A DNA stretch of 64,000 nucleotides from Catenulispora acidiphila DSM 44928 (GCF_000024025.1 NC_013131.1:310001-374000), one strand, 5' to 3'. Shown: positions 45,276-53,889, numbered from the stretch's first letter. Made by a program: numbers and translations. Notes: generated by a model not told the origin, from the letters alone.

Positions 45276-45788
45276 ATGGGCCTTGACTTCCGCACCGACC
45301 CGGAGACGCTCCGCGAGATCGTCGACGATCCCGCGGCACTGGCGGCCCGCATCCACACCCTGGCCGCCCTCGACATGGACGAGCACCCCGAAGCCCGCTC
45401 CGAGTACGCCACCCTCCTGCGCATCGCCGGCCGCCTCGACGACGCCGCCCTGGAGGCCGAACTCACCCTCGCCGCCGCCGACCTGGCCGGCGACCTCCGC
45501 CGCATGGTCCGCGCCACCCTCCTGGTCGGCCACGTCCGCCAATACCGCGGCGAATGGGACCAGGCCGACACCATGTTCCACCGAGCAGAGAAACTTGCCC
45601 TGTATCTCAAGGACGACCGCCTGGTAGCCGCCGCGGCCCACCACTCCGGCCGCAGCTTCTACGACCAGGGCAAGCACGTGGAAGCCGCCCTGCGCTTCCG
45701 CCTCGCCCTGGAGATCGACACGAGGATCGGCAGCCCGAAGGTGTCCGCCGTGTGGGAGGCGTTCGAGGCGGCGATGGCGAAGTTGTAA
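45276..45788 (+). CDS. TPR-like helical repeat protein
   Basis: 170 residues from the ATG at 45276, 6 nt after CAGGAT; an in-frame GTG 39 bases upstream is less likely. The sequence is helical throughout with tetratricopeptide spacing: EARSEYATLLRIAGRLDDAALEAELTLAAADLAGD, VGHVRQYRGEWDQADTMFHRAEKLALYLKD and HHSGRSFYDQGKHVEAALRFRLALEI. Such proteins are scaffolds for protein contacts. No partner is evident from the neighbours. Confidence 0.8.
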   Translation: MGLDFRTDPETLREIVDDPAALAARIHTLAALDMDEHPEARSEYATLLRIAGRLDDAALEAELTLAAADLAGDLRRMVRATLLVGHVRQYRGEWDQADTMFHRAEKLALYLKDDRLVAAAAHHSGRSFYDQGKHVEAALRFRLALEIDTRIGSPKVSAVWEAFEAAMAKL

Positions 45789-45849
45789 GCGGTGGGGGCG
45801 GCGGTTTGTGTGAGACCGCCGCTCATCCGCCGGAGAACCGGCTCTGTTG

Positions 45850-46605
45850 TCAGTGCCCGTCGAGTCTGAAGCTCGCGACCACATATTCCGGATCCGGTCG
45901 GCGCACATCCTGCTCCGGCAGCGCCTCCAGCGCGCGGCAGATCTCTGCGATCCGCGCGGGATCCGCCCGCCGCGCCCACCCCGCCTGCTCTCGCAGCCGC
46001 CGGGCCCACGCTTTCGGCGTCTGCCCCTGCCCGTGCCCCACGTACCGAGCCGTCCCCGCGGCCTCCAAGCCCACCGCCGCCGCCAGCTCCCGCACCCGCT
46101 CCGCCTGGTCGCTGGCCGGCGGCGCCAGCTCCTGCCGGGCCGCGCGCATGATCGCGCCGACATCGGTGTTCATGCCGAACTGCGCGGAGTCCTTGTCCAC
46201 CGTCGTCACCATCACCCCGCCCGGCCGCAGGACCCGCGCCGCCTCCGCCACCGCCGCGGCCACCACCGCCTCGTCGACCAGATGCAGCAGCCACATGAAC
46301 GTCACCGCGTCCACCGCTCCCGACGCCAGCGGCAGCCGTGTCGCGTCCCCTCGCACCGCGCGTCCAGTGCCGCCGAGCCGAGGTCGGGCCAGCGCCAGCA
46401 TCCCGGCCGCCATGTCGACGCCGATCACCGTCCGGTCCGGCGTCCTCAGCAGCTCCGACACGATGCCGGTCCCGCAAGCCACATCGAGCAGCACCGCGCA
46501 GTCCTTCGGTACCAGCTCCAGCACCGCGTCCGCCGCCGCGCGGGCCCGCTCCACGCCGCCGCGGGTCTGGTCGTAGCGGGCGGCTTCAAGGTCGTAGTCC
46601 AACAC
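45850..46605 (-). CDS. Class I SAM-dependent methyltransferase
   Basis: 251 residues. Motif I VLLDVACGTGIVSELL binds S-adenosylmethionine. Further motifs are VIGVDMAAGMLALA (motif II), RGDATRLPLASGAVDAVTFMWLLHLV and the post-motif RVLRPGGVMVTTV. This is the UbiE/Methyltransf_11 type. GTG 46605 follows TATCGT by 7 nt on the minus strand, suggesting leaderless expression. The substrate is unknown. Confidence 0.9.
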   Translation of the reverse strand: MLDYDLEAARYDQTRGGVERARAAADAVLELVPKDCAVLLDVACGTGIVSELLRTPDRTVIGVDMAAGMLALARPRLGGTGRAVRGDATRLPLASGAVDAVTFMWLLHLVDEAVVAAAVAEAARVLRPGGVMVTTVDKDSAQFGMNTDVGAIMRAARQELAPPASDQAERVRELAAAVGLEAAGTARYVGHGQGQTPKAWARRLREQAGWARRADPARIAEICRALEALPEQDVRRPDPEYVVASFRLDGH

Positions 46606-46751
46606 GCTGGAGACGATACGAGACGTCCTCCCACCGCCGCCTACTCCCCGAAGAGTACGGACGCGACCTCCCCCGGCCGGACGCCCGCCTGCTTCCGCCG
46701 GGAGCAGGATCGGCGTAGACAGGAACGCAGGACCCTACTCAGGGAGAGCCC

Positions 46752-47615
46752 ATGCACCCCCGCACCTTCCGCTTCGCCGTCGTCGCGGCCCTCGCCCCGA
46801 CCGCCCAGGCCTGGCAGGAGCTGGCCCGGCGGGCTGAGGAACTCGGCTACGACACGCTGCTGGCCCCGGACACCATGACCACCCTGGAGCCGTTCACGGC
46901 CCTGGCCGCCGCCGCGACCGCCACCGAGCGGCTGCGCGTGGGCACCTTCGTCCTGCCGGCGCCGTTCTACCCGCCCTCGGAGATCGCCTGGCGCGCGCTG
47001 GCGCTGGACCTGCTCTCCGGCGGACGCTTCGACCTGGGCCTGGGCGCCGGCCGCCCCGGAGCCGAGGACGAGGTCGTGCACCGCGAGCGGCGCTTCGGCA
47101 CGCCGGCCGAGCGCGTGAAACAGCTCTCTGACGCCCTGCACATCGTCAAGGAGGAGCTCGCCGCCGCGGCGGCCGGCCGCTCCCCGCTCAAGCCGGTCCA
47201 GAAGCCGCACCCGCCGATCCTGGTCGCTGCCGCCGGACCCAAGATGTTCCAGCTCGCCGCCGCCGAAGCCGACATCCTGACCCTCGGGCTGGACCCGCGC
47301 ACCACCGAGGACGGCCTCGCGGCGAAGATCGCCGAGCTGCGCGCCATCGCGGGCTCCCGCGTCGACGACCTCGAACTCAGCTACAACCTGGCCGGTGTCG
47401 GCACCGAGCTGCCGGGCTTCCTGAGCCAGCAGATGGGCGTCGATCCCGCCGAACTCATCCGCACCGGCGCTCCGGCCGTCCTCACCGGCACGCCGCAGGA
47501 GATGGCCGACAAGCTGCGCCGCCGCCGCGACACCCTCGGGATCTCCTACATCGCCGTGAACGGAATGTTCTTGGAGCAGCTGGCGCCGGTGGTCGAGATG
47601 CTGGCTGGAAAATGA
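46752..47615 (+). CDS. LLM-class (F420-type) oxidoreductase
   Basis: 287 residues of the luciferase-like monooxygenase fold: RFAVVAALAPTAQAWQELARRAEELGYDTLLAPD, TERLRVGTFVLPAPFYPP, LDLLSGGRFDLGLGAGRPGAEDE and PPILVAAAGPKMFQLAAAEADILTLG. Actinobacterial members of this subgroup usually use coenzyme F420 or FMN; the cofactor is inferred. GGGAG precedes the ATG by 6 nt. The substrate is unknown. Confidence 0.88.
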   Translation: MHPRTFRFAVVAALAPTAQAWQELARRAEELGYDTLLAPDTMTTLEPFTALAAAATATERLRVGTFVLPAPFYPPSEIAWRALALDLLSGGRFDLGLGAGRPGAEDEVVHRERRFGTPAERVKQLSDALHIVKEELAAAAAGRSPLKPVQKPHPPILVAAAGPKMFQLAAAEADILTLGLDPRTTEDGLAAKIAELRAIAGSRVDDLELSYNLAGVGTELPGFLSQQMGVDPAELIRTGAPAVLTGTPQEMADKLRRRRDTLGISYIAVNGMFLEQLAPVVEMLAGK

Positions 47616-47645
47616 CCAGCTGAGGCCTCACCTGACGCCTCGCCC

Positions 47646-48116
47646 CTAAGCCGGAATCCGATCCGCCGGCATCCCCGGCCCGATCTCGGCCCGGATCTCC
47701 GCCGGATCCTCCACGACTCCGCAGTGCGCGCACACCGTCTTCTGCGTGACCCCGGTCCCGCACACCGAGTGCACGTAAAGAATCGGCGGCTCCCCATCCG
47801 TCGCCCACTGGTCGCCCCACTCCGAGAGCGCGACCAGCGAGTGCGCCAGCGCCCGCCCCTTGTCGGTCAGCAGGTACTCGTACTGCTCCCGCTGCTGCGA
47901 GTACTGATGCCGCCGCATGACACCCGTCTCGACCAAGCCGTCGAGGCGGGTCTTGAGCACGTTGGTCGCGATCCCCAGGCTCCGCTGGAAGTCGCTGTAC
48001 CGTGTCGCGCCGCCGAACAGCGCGTCCCGCACGATCAGCAGGCTCCAGCGCTCGCCGACCACCTCCAGCGCCCTCGCGATCGAGCACACCTGCGAGTCGT
48101 ACGTCTTCCCCAGCAT
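47646..48116 (-). CDS. HxlR-family transcriptional regulator
   Basis: 156 residues from ATG 48116, which is 6 nt after TACACT (48123-48128 on the minus strand). The winged HTH is CSIARALEVVGERWSLLIVRDALFGGATRYSDFQRSLGIATNVLKTRLDGLVETGVMRR. The C-terminal ~45 residues contain four Cys (HSVCGTGVTQKTVCAHCG), a possible metal or redox site that is absent from short HxlR proteins. It is divergent from an SRPBCC gene, with two near-identical operators between them. Confidence 0.9.
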   Translation of the reverse strand: MLGKTYDSQVCSIARALEVVGERWSLLIVRDALFGGATRYSDFQRSLGIATNVLKTRLDGLVETGVMRRHQYSQQREQYEYLLTDKGRALAHSLVALSEWGDQWATDGEPPILYVHSVCGTGVTQKTVCAHCGVVEDPAEIRAEIGPGMPADRIPA

Positions 48117-48136
48117 GCGTCCAGTGTAGCGAATCG

Positions 48137-48184
48137 CTTGCATGATGAAAGTCGTTCGCTCTAGGCTGACTTGCATGATGCAAG
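48137..48184. promoter_or_regulatory. Twin HxlR operators in the divergent promoter
   Basis: CTTGCATGATGAAAG (48137-48151) and CTTGCATGATGCAAG (48170-48184) differ by one base and start 33 bases apart, close to three helical turns. The second is a perfect palindrome of 7-base arms around one base. It contains the SRPBCC start codon (48175) itself, and TAGGCT (48162-48167) is the -10 of that gene. Confidence 0.75.
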
Positions 48185-48705
48185 CCACAGCCGAACAGCA
48201 GCAGCGCCCCTACACCACCGGCTTCACCGTCGCCCGGACCCCGCGCGCGGCGTACGACGCCGTCCTCGACGTCCGCGGCTGGTGGTCCGCGGCCGTCGAG
48301 GGAGTTACCGACCAGGTCGGCGGCGTCTTCGACTACCGGTTCCAGGACGTCCACCGCTGCAAGGTCCGGGTCGCGGAGCTCGTCCCGGAGCAGAAGGTGG
48401 TCTGGCACGTCGAGGAGAACTACTTCAACTTCATCGCGGACCAGACCGAATGGACGGGCACTGACATCGTCTTCGAGATCTCGCCGGCGCCGGACGGCGG
48501 CGCCGAGATCCGCTTCACCCACATCGGATTGCTCCCGCAGGACGAGTGCTACGACGTCTGCTCCAACGCCTGGGGCGGCTACATCGCCGGCAGCCTGCGC
48601 GCCCTGATCGAGACCGGCCAGGGCCACCCCAACCCGAAGCACGACGGAGACGCCCCGTCCCACCAGGACGCTGCTTCCGCCATCCGGGCCGAGCGCCGGC
48701 CCTAA
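48175..48705 (+). CDS. SRPBCC (AHSA1-like) domain protein
   Basis: 176 residues from ATG 48175, 7 nt after TAGGCT. The START/Bet v1-like fold appears in YTTGFTVARTPRAAYDAVLDVRGWWSAAVEGVTDQVGGVFDYRF, KVVWHVEENYFNFIADQTEWTGTDIVFEI and RFTHIGLLPQDECYDVCSNAW. AHSA1-type proteins bind small hydrophobic ligands. It is presumably controlled by the divergent HxlR protein. It overlaps the convergent PhyH gene by four bases. Confidence 0.88.
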   Translation: MMQATAEQQQRPYTTGFTVARTPRAAYDAVLDVRGWWSAAVEGVTDQVGGVFDYRFQDVHRCKVRVAELVPEQKVVWHVEENYFNFIADQTEWTGTDIVFEISPAPDGGAEIRFTHIGLLPQDECYDVCSNAWGGYIAGSLRALIETGQGHPNPKHDGDAPSHQDAASAIRAERRP

Positions 48706-49427
48706 ATCAGGGCACGAACAGGGCCGTACTCATACCAGGGCTCGGTCAGGATCCGCTCCGGACCCTCGGCGTGCCCGCGACCGCTGACCCGGTAGTACAG
48801 CATCCGCCGCGTCGTGTCCGACTCGTAGTTCCCGCCGATGTTGTGCCCGAGCAGATAGTGCGCGAGCAGCAGGTCGCCGGCGCGCGCGGTGACCTGTTCC
48901 GGCTCGGGCAGCTCGATGTCCGGGTACGCGCAGTACATCTCGATGCCGCGCTCGCGGAAGTACTCCGCGTGCGTGCGGTGCGTCCCCGGCCAGACCCACA
49001 GGTTCCCCGAGTTCTCCCGCAGCTGGTCGGTGACGAACACGCCGGCCAGCAGCGTGAAACTGTTCGGCGTGAAGCCCGGCGTCGGCTCGCTGATCGCGGC
49101 GTCGATGTGCGGCCGCCCCGGCCGGTGCGAGAACGGCGGGATGTTCAGCGCCACCTGCACCTGCTGCGGCGTCTCCAGAAGCCCGGGACCGGTCAGCGCC
49201 TCGGCGTACCCGAAAGCGCTGTCCATCAGCGTCTCGAGCAACTCCGGCTCGTCCGCCGCCGCCGGAAAGTAGAAGTGGTGGCCGACCTGTCCCTGCGCCG
49301 GCGGGTTGGCGGCGATCAGCTCGTCGATCCGCTTGTTCGCTTTTGCCACGACGTTCCGAGCCACCACACCCGGGACGACGACGTACCCCCGCTCGCCGAA
49401 TTCCTTCAGCTGTTCAGTGCTCAACAC
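48702..49427 (-). CDS. Phytanoyl-CoA dioxygenase (PhyH) family protein
   Basis: 241 residues. This is an Fe(II)/2-oxoglutarate-dependent oxygenase: the iron motif HxD in GRPHIDAAISE, the distal His in LLLAHYLLGHNIGGN, and Arg residues in SDTTRRMLYYR for 2-oxoglutarate. The opening LKEFGERGYVVVPGVV is typical of PhyH. GTG 49427 lies 6 nt after TACGCT on the minus strand. Members hydroxylate lipids or secondary metabolites; the substrate is unknown. The sterol-desaturase-like gene upstream is on the same strand. Confidence 0.88.
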   Translation of the reverse strand: MLSTEQLKEFGERGYVVVPGVVARNVVAKANKRIDELIAANPPAQGQVGHHFYFPAAADEPELLETLMDSAFGYAEALTGPGLLETPQQVQVALNIPPFSHRPGRPHIDAAISEPTPGFTPNSFTLLAGVFVTDQLRENSGNLWVWPGTHRTHAEYFRERGIEMYCAYPDIELPEPEQVTARAGDLLLAHYLLGHNIGGNYESDTTRRMLYYRVSGRGHAEGPERILTEPWYEYGPVRALI

Positions 49428-49469
49428 CTCGCCAGCGTAGGCACGGCGGCTAAGACCGGGCGACGGGTT

Positions 49470-50339
49470 TTAGACCGTCACCGCGGTCGCCGGCACCGGG
49501 CTCGCCGGCGACCAGCCCGGGCCGCGCAGCACGTAACCGAACCGTGCCCGCCAGCCTGCGGCGCCGCGCACGTCCCGCGCGATCGCGGCGTATTCGTGCG
49601 CTGCGACACGCAGCGGATTGAACGTCCCGATGTTCTTCGTCAGCCCGTACTCCACCGGCTCGCCCTCGGGCTCGAAAGACCGGAACAGCCGGTCGAAGAC
49701 GATGAACACGCCGCCGTAGTTCTTGTCCAGGTAGCCCTGGTTCGAGCCGTGGTGCACGCGGTGGTGCGAGGGCGTGTTCATCACGAACTCGATCGGGCGC
49801 CACATCGTGGCGATCCGCTCGGTGTGGATCCAGAACTGGTAGAGCAGGTTCATCGCCGCCGTCGCGAAGATCATGTACGACGGGAACCCGACCAGCGCCA
49901 GCGGCAGCAGGAAGATCGTGTTGCCGACCCCGGTCCAGGTCTGGCGCAGCGCCGTGGACAGGTTGTAGTGCCGGCTGGAGTGGTGCACCACATGCGACGC
50001 CCACAGGATGCGGACGCGGTGGTTGGCGCGGTGCTCCCAGTAGTAGAAGAAGTCGTACGCCACGAAGAGCACGAGCCAGCCGGTCAGCGAACTGGCGATA
50101 TGCCACGGCGCGAGCGCGTGCACGCCGGCCACCGCGGCGACCGTCACCAGTCCCCAGCCGAGGTTGCAGACGATCGAGCCGATGCCCATCGTCAGCGACG
50201 TCGCGGTGTCCTTGACGGTGTAGCCCTGCTCGACCGGGTCCGGGAAGAACCGCAGCGAGAGCAGCTCCAGTGCCATGAACAGCACATAGAAGGGGATCGC
50301 GAGGGTCGTGAGGTCTATGCCGTCGATCACAAGGCGCAT
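49470..50339 (-). CDS. Sterol desaturase/fatty acid hydroxylase superfamily protein
   Basis: 289 residues with about four membrane helices. The eight-His diiron pattern is visible: YYWEHRANHRV (HxxxH), WASHVVHHSSRHYN (HxxHH), and HHRVHHGSNQGYLDKNYGG (HxxHH). Enzymes of this group insert oxygen or double bonds into lipids such as carotenoids, sterols or fatty acids. It precedes the PhyH gene on the same strand with 42 bases between, so both may be cotranscribed oxygenases. Confidence 0.9.
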   Translation of the reverse strand: MRLVIDGIDLTTLAIPFYVLFMALELLSLRFFPDPVEQGYTVKDTATSLTMGIGSIVCNLGWGLVTVAAVAGVHALAPWHIASSLTGWLVLFVAYDFFYYWEHRANHRVRILWASHVVHHSSRHYNLSTALRQTWTGVGNTIFLLPLALVGFPSYMIFATAAMNLLYQFWIHTERIATMWRPIEFVMNTPSHHRVHHGSNQGYLDKNYGGVFIVFDRLFRSFEPEGEPVEYGLTKNIGTFNPLRVAAHEYAAIARDVRGAAGWRARFGYVLRGPGWSPASPVPATAVTV

Positions 50340-50411
50340 GTTACTGAGCGGTAGCGCACCTGACCAGAGGTCGGTGCGCCACCGCTCCTTACCGTGCGTC
50401 GCGACCGAACC

Positions 50412-51983
50412 TCAGAACGGCAGCGCCGGGTCGTCCCCGGAGGCGAGCAGTCCGAACAGGGTGAACACCTTGTCCGAGAACCCGCCGATCTCGAACCGGT
50501 TCCGCTTGCCGGGCGGAAGCGCGCTCGGACCGTAGCCCGCGGTGTTGATCCCGAAGACCGGGACCGTGTCCGGGATGAACGCGTCCGCGCCCTTGTTCTG
50601 GTGGTAGAAGTACGGGAACGCCTGCATGTCGCTGACGATCACCACGCGGTCGTGCCGGTCGTAGGTCGCCGCGATCGCGTCGATCATGCGGGTGCCGTGC
50701 CCGACCTCGCCGGAGCGCTTGGCGAACGCCTCGATCCCGCGCAGGACGCTGCCGCCCTTGGTCAGCTCGTGCCTGAAGACGCCGTCGGCGAAACCGACGA
50801 GGTCCACGTCGTCGGCGCGTCCGGAGCCCGCCGCGCGGTCCGCCAGCGCGACCCCGATCAGCGCACCGATGTCCAGGTGCGTGACCGTCGAGCGCGCCGA
50901 CACCCGGCCGGTCATCGACCCGGAGGTGTCGACCAGGACCAGGGTGCGCCCCGGCAGCTCCGGGACGCCGGCGATCGCGTGCCCCAGCGCCCCCTCCAGC
51001 GCGTGTCCCCACCGCAGCGACGGCGCGGCCTTGTACGCCGACAGCCACCGGTACGGCAGCATCCGCGACCGTCCCACCTGGCCGGCGTCCAGGAACCGCG
51101 AGCAGACCCGCCACGCCACCGCGTCGGCGACCCCGGCCTCGTCGAAGTTCCGCAGGTTCCGCGCCAGCGCCATCAGACCCATCGACGGGATGACCGCCTC
51201 CCAGGCGGCCTGGTCCATCGGGCCCTGCAGCCAGCCGGCCAGCGCCTCCCACGTCATGCCCGCCTCGGCCAGGCGCTGCGCGCCGCCCTCGGCGAGCAGC
51301 ACACCGCGCCGCTCCGCCACCGGCAGCCCGAGCAGCGCAGCCCGCTTGGCCAGCTTCGGCAGTGCCTCCGGCACCGGGTTGTCCCGGTTGTGGCGGCGGT
51401 CCAGCGCGTGCCGGAACAGCTCGCCCTGCCAAGGCTTGTCGGCCGCGGCAGCGGGGTGCACGAGATCGATGACGTCGCCGAAGCGGAAGCCCTTGGCGTC
51501 CGAGTCGTACTTCGCGAACGAGTACTCGTTGTACAGGTGCGCCACGGCGTCGGCGACACCGCGCTTCACCGGCTTCGGCAGCGCGCGGCCGTAGCGGCCG
51601 GTCCAGTACGCCAGGACCTCGCCGGGCTCGTCAGCACGCTGACACGCGGCGGCTATCAGCTGGCGGCCGTACCCGGACGCCTCCGCGTCCAGCCGGGCCC
51701 GCACGGACTCGCACGCCGCGACGACGGCGGCGCTGCGCATGTTCGCCTCGGCACGCAGCCAGGTGACGAAGCGCAGCATCCACTCGGGGTCGGAGACGGC
51801 GACGGCGTGCACGAGATCGCGGTAGCGCTCGTCACGGGTGTCGGCGGACTCGTAGAAGGTGTCCTCGCCGACCATGTTCGTGACCGCGAGCAGGAACAGG
51901 TCCGCCTTCGGGTCGCGCTTGTAGGCCTTGCCGCCCTCGAAGGTCTTGGCGGTCTTGGTCGCTGTCTTGTTGAACTTCGCCAT
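50412..51983 (-). CDS. rsr: Ro60 ortholog (TROVE domain plus vWA)
   Basis: 523 residues from ATG 51983. The TROVE module opens with FLLAVTNMVGEDTFYESADTRDERYRDLV and continues as HEAT-like helices forming the RNA-binding ring. The vWA domain begins with LVLVDTSGSMTGRVS, an intact MIDAS site, and ends ...FTLFGLLASGDDPALPF. Bacterial Ro proteins bind Y-type noncoding RNAs and, with polynucleotide phosphorylase, act in structured-RNA decay and stress survival. The 229 bases upstream are unusually structured and may encode the RNA partner. No rtcB gene is adjacent. Confidence 0.93.
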   Translation of the reverse strand: MAKFNKTATKTAKTFEGGKAYKRDPKADLFLLAVTNMVGEDTFYESADTRDERYRDLVHAVAVSDPEWMLRFVTWLRAEANMRSAAVVAACESVRARLDAEASGYGRQLIAAACQRADEPGEVLAYWTGRYGRALPKPVKRGVADAVAHLYNEYSFAKYDSDAKGFRFGDVIDLVHPAAAADKPWQGELFRHALDRRHNRDNPVPEALPKLAKRAALLGLPVAERRGVLLAEGGAQRLAEAGMTWEALAGWLQGPMDQAAWEAVIPSMGLMALARNLRNFDEAGVADAVAWRVCSRFLDAGQVGRSRMLPYRWLSAYKAAPSLRWGHALEGALGHAIAGVPELPGRTLVLVDTSGSMTGRVSARSTVTHLDIGALIGVALADRAAGSGRADDVDLVGFADGVFRHELTKGGSVLRGIEAFAKRSGEVGHGTRMIDAIAATYDRHDRVVIVSDMQAFPYFYHQNKGADAFIPDTVPVFGINTAGYGPSALPPGKRNRFEIGGFSDKVFTLFGLLASGDDPALPF

Positions 51984-52212
51984 CGGTGGATCACCCCGTG
52001 TGGAAACGCGGGGAGCGGCGCGCGGTTCACGGCAGGGCCGAGGACAGGATCGGCCGATGTGCCGGCCGATCCTGCGAGAAGTCGCGAGCGCACTCCCGAG
52101 ATCTGATTCGGCGGCGGGTGAGTACTTTCCCAAGAAGTATCCGCTGCCTGCGCACCGGGAGGTGCTCCCACAGAATGCTGGTGGAGCTTCGTGGGCGTCC
52201 ACCGTTTTTCCT
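51984..52212 (+). ncRNA. Structured region beside Ro60; candidate Y-type RNA
   Basis: CAGGATCGGCCG (52045-52056) and CGGCCGATCCTG (52063-52074) form a perfect 12-bp stem with a 6-base loop. GGGAG/CTCCC (52157-52169) forms a smaller hairpin. GGTGGA (52180-52185) and TCCACC (52198-52203) are followed by TTTTT (52205-52209), a classical plus-strand terminator and rare in such GC-rich DNA. TCCACCG (52198-52204) can alternatively pair with CGGTGGA at 51984-51990, joining both ends of the region. The terminator has no protein gene to serve on the plus strand. That it is the Y RNA is inference, and the promoter is not identified. Confidence 0.4.
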
Positions 52213-53790
52213 CTATGCCGAAGCCGATTCCGGAACCACTGTCGATGCCTCAAGCTGTGCCGTGACCGCCTCGGTCTTGGTCTTCCTGGGGTTCGCGAAC
52301 GCGCCGAACACCAGCAGCGCCCCGATCCCGGTCGCCGCCGCCGACCACACCATTCCGGTGTGCATCGCGTGCACGAACGCGAGGTCCGCCTGATGCGCCA
52401 GGTTCGGGATCCCGTTGTGCCGCGCGACGTTCCGGGCCATCTCGGCGGACGTCTCAGCCTGCTGTTTCAGTGGCGCGGGCAGGGCGGCCACCGAGCCGCC
52501 GATCGCGTGCCGGTATCCGATCGACAGGATCGTGCCGCCGAGCGCGATGCCCAGCACGCTGCCGGTCTGGCGCATGGTGGCGTTCACCGCGCTGCCCGCC
52601 CCGGCTTGGGCCAGCGGCAGCGAGCCGAGGATCGCGCCGGTCAGCGGGGCGATGGTCATGCCGATCGCGGTGGCCTGGACGATCGACACGGCGATGTAGG
52701 CGGGGATCGGCAACCCGAGGCCGACCCGGGAGAAGACCAGGAGCGTGATCGTGGAGACCGTCAACGCGGTGCCGCTGACCCGGCGGACCGAGGTACGGCG
52801 CGCGAGCTTCGCGGCGACCGGTCCGCCGATGACGACGCCGAGCGCGCCGGGGATGCCGACCAGGCTGGCGCGCAGGGCCGAGTAGCCGCGGGCGCCTTGG
52901 AGGTAGAAGGCGAAGTAGAAACCGCTCGCGCTCAAGGCGAGGAACAGCAGCGTCAGGGAGACGTTGCCGGCGGCGAACTGGCGCAGGCGGAACAGCCGCG
53001 GGTCGAAGCTCGGGTGTCGGCGGCGCAGCTCCACGACCACGAACGCGGCGGTCACCACCAGCCCGCCGGCGACGGTGATCCATACCTGCGGTTCGGTCAC
53101 GGTGCCGTCCTGCCCGGCCCGGATCAGGCCGTAGGACAGCAGACCGAGGCCGGCGGAGGAGAGCAGCAGACCGGGGAAGTCCAGTCCTCGCTTGGCCGGC
53201 GGCTGGAAGTTCGGCACGGTCCGGGCGATCGCGACCAGGCCGAGCACCACCACCGGCACGTTGATCAGGAACACCGAGCCCCACCAGAAGTTCGCCAGCA
53301 TCAGACCGGCCAGCACCGGTCCGGCGGCGATGCCCACCCCGGCGAAACTGCTGAGCACGCCGAAGGCCTGCGGGCGCTGCTCGGGCGGGTAGGTGAAGCT
53401 GATCACCGCCAGCGTCGCCGGGATCAGCAGCGCGGCGCCCAGGCCCATGACGGCGCGGGCCGCGATGAGCTGCCCGGTGTTCTGCGAGTACGCGGCGAAC
53501 ACTGAGGCCAGTCCGAACAGCGCCATGCCGGCCAGCAGGGTGTTGCGATGCCCGAAGCGGTCGCCGAGGGCGCCGCCGGTGAAGGTGACGGTGGCCAGGA
53601 CCAGCGTGTAGGAGCCGGTGGCCCACTGGAGCTGGCCGGGAGTGGCGCCCAGGCCGCGGACCGGGTCGGCGAGGGTTTCGTAGGCGGTGGACAGGACGGT
53701 GCCGTCGATCCAGATCAGGAGCTGCGCGAAGATCAGGACGGTCAGGATCAGGCGCTGCCGTCGGCCGGACGGCGGGCTGTTCGTGGACAT
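52213..53790 (-). CDS. DHA2-type MFS drug transporter
   Basis: 525 residues with 13-14 predicted helices in EmrB/QacA style: TM1 with the acidic WIDGTVLSTAYETL, GDRFGHRNTLLAGM between TM2 and TM3, and motif C in SSFAGVGIAAGPVLAGLMLANFWWGSVFLINVPV. GGGGGG lies just before the ATG on the minus strand. A marR gene is divergent, and perfect palindromes lie between them. It probably exports drugs or an endogenous metabolite; the substrate is unknown. Confidence 0.93.
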   Translation of the reverse strand: MSTNSPPSGRRQRLILTVLIFAQLLIWIDGTVLSTAYETLADPVRGLGATPGQLQWATGSYTLVLATVTFTGGALGDRFGHRNTLLAGMALFGLASVFAAYSQNTGQLIAARAVMGLGAALLIPATLAVISFTYPPEQRPQAFGVLSSFAGVGIAAGPVLAGLMLANFWWGSVFLINVPVVVLGLVAIARTVPNFQPPAKRGLDFPGLLLSSAGLGLLSYGLIRAGQDGTVTEPQVWITVAGGLVVTAAFVVVELRRRHPSFDPRLFRLRQFAAGNVSLTLLFLALSASGFYFAFYLQGARGYSALRASLVGIPGALGVVIGGPVAAKLARRTSVRRVSGTALTVSTITLLVFSRVGLGLPIPAYIAVSIVQATAIGMTIAPLTGAILGSLPLAQAGAGSAVNATMRQTGSVLGIALGGTILSIGYRHAIGGSVAALPAPLKQQAETSAEMARNVARHNGIPNLAHQADLAFVHAMHTGMVWSAAATGIGALLVFGAFANPRKTKTEAVTAQLEASTVVPESASA

Positions 53791-53830
53791 GGGTGGACGA
53801 CCCCCCAGGATCGCTGATGAGCAGGTGGGA

Positions 53831-53860
53831 GTGGTTCGGGATGGTTCAGAATGGTTCGGG
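53831..53860. repeat. Three 10-bp direct repeats upstream of the MFS gene
   Basis: GTGGTTCGGG, ATGGTTCAGA and ATGGTTCGGG start at 53831, 53841 and 53851, exactly 10 bases apart. They lie between the MarR operators and the MFS start codon, in what would be the MFS 5' leader. Confidence 0.7.
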
Positions 53861-53889
53861 ACGAGTGACGGGACGACGCGGCCGCGCGC

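Noticed and set aside
43713-46163. 816-codon antisense open frame across the sugar porter and TPR genes
   Set aside because: Shadow of two well-supported plus-strand genes, with repetitive Arg/Gly/Asp-rich translation.
48142-48174. Upstream ATG start for the SRPBCC gene
   Set aside because: It would place the -10 hexamer inside the coding sequence; the start at 48175 fits the leaderless pattern and the domain boundary.
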